The notes below the pieces were generated by a model. That model did no database searches, was not told where the DNA came from, and was given only the letters and a program-made list of their open reading frames with translations. 9,403 nucleotides of DNA from an uncultured bacterium (GTDB lineage Bacteria > Cyanobacteriota > Vampirovibrionia > Gastranaerophilales > Gastranaerophilaceae). Where the stretch lies: assembly GCA_949288685.1 (NCBI GenBank), contig CASELB010000070.1, positions 1 to 9,403 of the forward strand, read 5' to 3'. Positions 6,112 through 9,403 of this stretch are shown one piece after another; position 1 is the first letter of the stretch, and each line of letters starts with the position of its first letter. Position numbers and translations under genes: made by a program.

Positions 6112-6393
6112 ATGATTACAATAAAAGATGTTGAACATGTTGCAAAACTTGCAAGACTTGAACTTACAGAAGAAGAGAAAGAAAAATTTACCGGACAATT
6201 AGGCGCGGTTCTTGAATACGTTAACCAGATGAACGAGGTTGACACATCTAATGTTGAACCAATGGCACACGCTATTGATTTTTCAAATGTAATGAGAGAG
6301 GACAAAGTCTATTATGAACAAACAAAAGAAGAACTGATGTCCAATGCACCTTACGAAGAAAACGGGTTCTTTAGAGTCCCAAAAATCAATTAA
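6112..6393 (+). CDS. gatC: Asp-tRNA(Asn)/Glu-tRNA(Gln) amidotransferase subunit C
   Basis: GatC is the small scaffold subunit of the GatCAB amidotransferase, which converts mischarged Glu-tRNA(Gln) or Asp-tRNA(Asn) to the correct aminoacyl-tRNA. The 93-residue product matches the family from end to end: ITIKDVEHVAKLARLELTEE (2-21), the helical LGAVLEYVNQMNEVDTSNVE (30-49), the PMAHA turn (50-54), MREDKV (62-67) and the closing ENGFFRVPKI (83-92). GGAGAAAG lies 4-11 nt before the ATG. No gatA or gatB is adjacent; the gene has its own promoter and a terminator directly behind it, so it appears to be a single-gene unit. GatA and GatB must be encoded elsewhere. Confidence 0.95.
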   Translation: MITIKDVEHVAKLARLELTEEEKEKFTGQLGAVLEYVNQMNEVDTSNVEPMAHAIDFSNVMREDKVYYEQTKEELMSNAPYEENGFFRVPKIN

Positions 6394-6404
6394 ATAAATT
6401 TACC

Positions 6405-6438
6405 GGTTTCCCATCCCTCAAAGATGGGAAATCTTTTA
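6405..6438 (+). terminator. intrinsic terminator of gatC
   Basis: An 11-bp stem (6405-6415 with 6423-6433, including perfect TTTCCCATC / GATGGGAAA and one G:T pair) with a 7-nt loop is followed by TTTT at 6434-6437. It starts 11 nt after the gatC stop and separates gatC from pyrG. Confidence 0.83.
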
Positions 6439-6472
6439 TACAGCTGTATCACAAATCAGGAAGGGATAAAAA

Positions 6473-8077
6473 ATGACAAAATATATTTTTATAACAGGCG
6501 GGGTTGTAAGTTCTTTAGGCAAAGGGATTATAGGCGCATCACTCGGAAAACTCCTCCGTTCAAGAGGATTCAGTGTTTGTATCCAAAAATTTGACCCGTA
6601 TATTAATGTTGACCCGGGCACAATGAGCCCGTTTCAGCACGGAGAAGTCTTTGTAACAGATGACGGTGCAGAAACAGATCTTGACCTCGGGCACTATGAA
6701 AGATTTATAGATACTCCGTTCAGTAAATTAAGTAATGTAACATCCGGAAGCGTATATTCAACCGTTATAAAGAAGGAACGCCGCGGAGATTATCTCGGAG
6801 CAACCGTGCAAACTATCCCGCATATTACAAATGAAATTAAATCAAGAATTATAAAAGCCCAAAAACACTTTAAAGCGGATTTCCAAATAATAGAAATCGG
6901 CGGAACAATCGGTGACATTGAGGGGCTGCCCTTTATTGAAGCAATAAGACAGTTTAAAACAGAGGCTGGGTATAATAATGCTATCAATATTCACTGTACA
7001 CTTTTGCCATATCTCCCAACTTCCGGGGAACTAAAAACAAAGCCGTCACAACACAGTGTACAGGTACTAAGAAGTTACGGGCTCCAGCCGGAAGTACTTG
7101 TTTGCAGGACATCTAAACCAATTCCTAAAACTGAAAAAGAAAAACTTGCTCTTTTCTGCTCTGTACCCAAAGAAGCCGTCATTGAATGCCGCGATATGAA
7201 AAGTATCTACGAAGTGCCGCTTGCACTTGAAGAGCAAAATATGGCAGGCGTAATTCTGGATTTACTAAGAGTAGAAAACAGAAAACCTGATTTAAAGAAC
7301 TGGGAACTGCTTGTTGAAAAGATTAAAAACCCTAAAAAAACTCTTAAAGTCGGAATTGCAGGCAAATATACAAAACTTTCCGATGCGTACATTTCTGTAG
7401 TTGAATCTCTAAAACACGCCGGTTATGCAAATGACGCAAAAATAGATATCAAATGGATAAATTCAGAAGAATGTATTGATGAAGATATTTGTAAAACTTT
7501 ACTAAAAGACATTGATGCTGTAGTTGTTCCGGGCGGATTTGGAATTAGAGGCATTGAAGGGAAATTAAATGTAATAAAATACGCGCGGGAAAATAATCTG
7601 CCGTTTTTAGGGCTGTGTCTCGGTATGCAGTGTGCCGTAATCGAATACGCCAGAAATGTAGCAGGTTTAAAAGGCGCTAACTCAACAGAGTTTAATGAAA
7701 ACCCTGAATATCCTGTAATAGATTTGATGCAGGAACAAAAAGATATAAAAGGTTACGGCGGTACAATGCGCCTCGGAGCTTATGACTGCCATCTTAAAAA
7801 AGGTTCGGTTGCTGCACAGGCTTACGGAACAACCAAAATTTCAGAACGTCACAGGCACAGATATGAAGTAAACAGTGAATATTTAGACAGGATACAAAAA
7901 GCGGGACTTGTTTTCTCAGGAATGTCACCGGACGGAATGCTCGCAGAAGTTGTAGAACTTCCGCAAAATGACTGGTTTGTAGCATCTCAATTTCATCCGG
8001 AATTTAAATCAAGACCTGAAAGACCGCACCCGCTGTTTTTAGGACTTATTAACGCAGCTTGCGCACAGAAAGGATAG
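6473..8077 (+). CDS. pyrG: CTP synthase (glutamine-hydrolysing)
   Basis: CTP synthase aminates UTP to CTP with ATP and ammonia from glutamine, the last step of pyrimidine nucleotide synthesis. The 534-residue product is full length. The synthetase domain (1-270) shows KYIFITGGVVSSLGKG (3-18, nucleotide-binding loop), KFDPYINVDPGTMSP (39-53), GEVFVTDDGAETDLDLGHYE (57-76, with Asp72 as metal ligand) and EIGGTIGDIEG (141-151, Glu142). The class I glutamine amidotransferase domain (about 290-534) shows PGGFGIRG (353-360), LGLCLGMQ (379-386) with nucleophile Cys382, RHRHRYEVN (459-467) and SQFHPEFKSRP (505-515) with His508 and Glu510. AGGAAGGG ends 7 nt before the ATG. The gene follows the gatC terminator, so it needs its own promoter, which I could not identify with confidence. 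ilvC follows 8 nt after the stop and is probably cotranscribed. The run of Gs needed at the transcript start for the Bacillus-type pyrG reiteration control is not evident. Confidence 0.97.
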   Translation: MTKYIFITGGVVSSLGKGIIGASLGKLLRSRGFSVCIQKFDPYINVDPGTMSPFQHGEVFVTDDGAETDLDLGHYERFIDTPFSKLSNVTSGSVYSTVIKKERRGDYLGATVQTIPHITNEIKSRIIKAQKHFKADFQIIEIGGTIGDIEGLPFIEAIRQFKTEAGYNNAINIHCTLLPYLPTSGELKTKPSQHSVQVLRSYGLQPEVLVCRTSKPIPKTEKEKLALFCSVPKEAVIECRDMKSIYEVPLALEEQNMAGVILDLLRVENRKPDLKNWELLVEKIKNPKKTLKVGIAGKYTKLSDAYISVVESLKHAGYANDAKIDIKWINSEECIDEDICKTLLKDIDAVVVPGGFGIRGIEGKLNVIKYARENNLPFLGLCLGMQCAVIEYARNVAGLKGANSTEFNENPEYPVIDLMQEQKDIKGYGGTMRLGAYDCHLKKGSVAAQAYGTTKISERHRHRYEVNSEYLDRIQKAGLVFSGMSPDGMLAEVVELPQNDWFVASQFHPEFKSRPERPHPLFLGLINAACAQKG

Positions 8078-8085
8078 GTGTTTTT

Positions 8086-9105
8086 ATGTTAAAAGTCTAC
8101 ACTAATGCTGATATTAACAGAGATTTGATTAAGAATTACAAAATAGCAATAATCGGGTTTGGTTCACAAGGATACGGTCAGGCTATGAACCTTAGAGATT
8201 CCGGCGGTAATATTGTTATAGGCGTAAGACCGGAAGGCGCATCGGACATAAAAGCACGTGATTACGGGTTTAAAACAATGCCGATTGAAGATGCCGCCGA
8301 GTGGGCTGATATCATACAAATACTTATACCTGATGAAATTCAGGCAAAAGTTTATAAAGAGCAGATTGCACAACACTTATGCGAAGGTAAATACCTGATG
8401 TTTTCGCACGGGTTTAATATTCATTACGGCTTAATCAACCCGCCGGAAGGCGTAAACGTTATAATGGTAGCACCTAAAGCCCCGGGGCACACAGTAAGAA
8501 GCGAGTACACGGCTGGGCGCGGAGTACCTTCTCTGGTTGCGGTACAAAAGGATTTCAGCGGCAATTCTCTTGATGTTGCACTGTCTTACGCTGCTGCAAT
8601 AGGTTCAGGCGAAACAGGTATCCTGGAGACAAGTTTCAGAGAAGAAACTGAAACAGACCTTTTTGGCGAACAGGCAGTTTTATGCGGCGGCTGCAGCGCT
8701 CTTATAAAAGCTGGGTTTGACACTCTTGTGGAAGCAGGGTATTCACCATATATGGCATACTTTGAAGTCTGCCACGAATTAAAACTTATTGTTGACTTGA
8801 TTTATCAGGGCGGAATTTCCGATATGCATTACTCAATTTCTAATAATGCAGAATACGGGGATTTAACCCGAGGTAAATTTCTCATAGATGAAGATGTTAA
8901 ATCAAAAATGAAAAAAATTCTTGATGATATCCAGAACGGCAAGTATGCAACGGAATTTATGCAAGAAATGAACGGAGGCAGCCGGAACTTTAAAAAACTC
9001 CGTGAAGAATCCGAAAACCACCAGATTGAAAAAATCGGCAAAGAGCTCCGCTCAATTTTCAACTGGAGTAAAGAAGGCAAACTCGTTGACCGTTCTAAAA
9101 ACTAG
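8086..9105 (+). CDS. ilvC: ketol-acid reductoisomerase, class I
   Basis: IlvC isomerises and reduces 2-acetolactate and 2-aceto-2-hydroxybutyrate in valine, leucine and isoleucine synthesis. The 339-residue product has the short class I length. It shows the Rossmann GFGSQG (24-29), the cofactor loop VRPEGASD (47-54), SHGF (107-110), the MVAPKAPGH segment (127-135), metal-binding ETDLFGEQ (189-196, Asp191 and Glu195), FEVCHELK (226-233, Glu227 and Glu231) and SISNNAEYG (250-258). The loop keeps Arg48 and Ser53, but where many NADPH enzymes have R-x-G-S-x-S it reads R-P-E-G-A-S-D, with two acidic residues and glycine for the first serine. The start at 8086 is chosen because it matches the family N-terminus and has AGGTG 5 nt upstream; an earlier in-frame start at 8059 would overlap pyrG. 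Only 8 nt separate it from pyrG, so both are likely on one mRNA. No ilvB, ilvN or ilvD is adjacent. Confidence 0.96.
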   Translation: MLKVYTNADINRDLIKNYKIAIIGFGSQGYGQAMNLRDSGGNIVIGVRPEGASDIKARDYGFKTMPIEDAAEWADIIQILIPDEIQAKVYKEQIAQHLCEGKYLMFSHGFNIHYGLINPPEGVNVIMVAPKAPGHTVRSEYTAGRGVPSLVAVQKDFSGNSLDVALSYAAAIGSGETGILETSFREETETDLFGEQAVLCGGCSALIKAGFDTLVEAGYSPYMAYFEVCHELKLIVDLIYQGGISDMHYSISNNAEYGDLTRGKFLIDEDVKSKMKKILDDIQNGKYATEFMQEMNGGSRNFKKLREESENHQIEKIGKELRSIFNWSKEGKLVDRSKN

Positions 9106-9115
9106 GGAAAGTGAA

Positions 9116-9140
9116 ACCCCTGTCCTAATAGGACAGGGGT
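9116..9140. terminator. hairpin between convergent ilvC and the right-edge gene
   Basis: This is a perfect 11-bp inverted repeat with a 3-nt loop (ACCCCTGTCCT, then AGGACAGGGGT), 10 nt after the ilvC stop and 13 nt after the stop of the minus-strand gene. On the plus strand it is followed by AAAGAGAGG, not Ts. On the minus strand the following bases are TTCACTTTCC, a weak T-rich tail. It probably serves both genes, with minus-strand termination somewhat better supported. Confidence 0.65.
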
Positions 9141-9153
9141 AAAGAGAGGTAAT

Positions 9154-9403
9154 TTATTTTATTAAATCTTTTACCCGCTGCGGGATATTTTTGGATGTTT
9201 CCATCGTCGGGAATGTGATTGCTTTTTCATACCTGCCGAGATAATCTCTATAAGGGACAGTATTTGATGCAATTGATGTTCCGTGAGTTCCGGCGGTTAT
9301 TGGAATATATTTACCATCAGGTGTCATATATGCAACTATGTCTGTACACCCCGGATAATTAATGTAATTGGTGTGCTTATTCGGGTCTGTTATTAATAAG
9401 TTA
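9154..9403 (-). CDS. C-terminal fragment of an unrecognised protein, cut by the window edge
   Basis: A minus-strand reading frame enters from the right edge and stays open for 82 codons before the TAA at 9154-9156. The readable part starts NLLITDPNKHTNYI, passes through DIVAYMTPDGKYIPITAGTH and LGRYEKAITFPTME, and ends PQRVKDLIK. It is mildly polar with no obvious membrane segment and one cysteine. The intact frame, sensible composition, stop placed just before a terminator-like hairpin and convergent orientation to ilvC support a real gene. I do not recognise the family. The YMTPDGKYIPI stretch could be a beta-hairpin of an extracellular or periplasmic domain, but that is only an impression. 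The start lies outside the window. Confidence 0.7.
   Translation of the reverse strand, partial: NLLITDPNKHTNYINYPGCTDIVAYMTPDGKYIPITAGTHGTSIASNTVPYRDYLGRYEKAITFPTMETSKNIPQRVKDLIK

Noticed and set aside
6051..6305. Minus-strand frame of 84 codons across gatC and its promoter
   Set aside because: It is antisense to GatC, whose full-length family match leaves no doubt; the serine-rich and phenylalanine-rich composition is typical of a shadow frame.
6438..6449. 12-bp perfect palindrome ATACAGCTGTAT in the pyrG leader, considered as an operator
   Set aside because: About two perfect 12-bp palindromes are expected by chance in 9.4 kb (1 in 4096 positions), and no second copy or adjacent promoter was seen.
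8059..8085. Longer ilvC start at 8059, overlapping pyrG
   Set aside because: The extra nine residues are unlike the family N-terminus, and the ATG at 8086 has AGGTG 5 nt upstream.
8164..8376. Minus-strand frame inside ilvC, and similar frames at 6790-6987, 7207-7392, 7794-7985 and 8829-9080
   Set aside because: All lie opposite conserved coding sequence of pyrG or ilvC without promoters, ribosome binding sites or recognisable products.

Overview
The window is an ordinary, densely packed chromosomal segment of a low-GC bacterium (roughly 35-40% G+C by eye). It carries seven complete housekeeping or transport genes, one surface protein gene and one gene cut by the right edge. The lineage cannot be proved from this sequence. 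LL-diaminopimelate aminotransferase (DapL), an SLH-domain exported protein and the general character of the proteins fit a non-photosynthetic relative of Cyanobacteria (Vampirovibrionia/Melainabacteria, for example gut Gastranaerophilales). A clostridial or other anaerobic lineage is not excluded.

Layout. 1-121: non-coding tail of uvrC with two copies of a short palindromic repeat. 122-1777 (-): uvrC, which ends right after its RNase H-like nuclease domain and lacks the C-terminal helix-hairpin-helix domain. 1778-1882: divergent promoters for uvrC and dapL. 1883-3058 (+): dapL (lysine and peptidoglycan precursor). 3141-3680 (+): infC (IF-3), which appears to start at an AUA codon. 3677-4761 (-): two overlapping short CHR-family transporter genes, convergent with infC. 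4817-5968 (-): secreted protein with three SLH motifs, followed by a strong terminator. 5975-6111: divergent promoters for the SLH gene and gatC. 6112-6393 (+): gatC with its own terminator. 6473-9105 (+): pyrG and ilvC, 8 nt apart. 9154-9403 (-): C-terminal 82 codons of an unrecognised gene, convergent with ilvC, with a hairpin between the two.

The genes do not form one pathway. They cover DNA repair (uvrC), cell-wall and lysine precursor synthesis (dapL), translation (infC, gatC), CTP synthesis (pyrG), branched-chain amino-acid synthesis (ilvC), ion transport (the chr pair) and envelope attachment (the SLH protein). Four of the proposed promoters share an extended -10 of the form TGTGnTA--AT, which helps to fix several start codons.

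I found no defence system, mobile element, CRISPR array or RNA gene, and nothing that looks like a new multi-gene system. The most interesting points are small in scale: the AUA start of infC, the infC terminator lying inside the opposing gene, the apparently leaderless uvrC mRNA, the UvrC without its HhH domain, and the palindromic repeat pair beside it.
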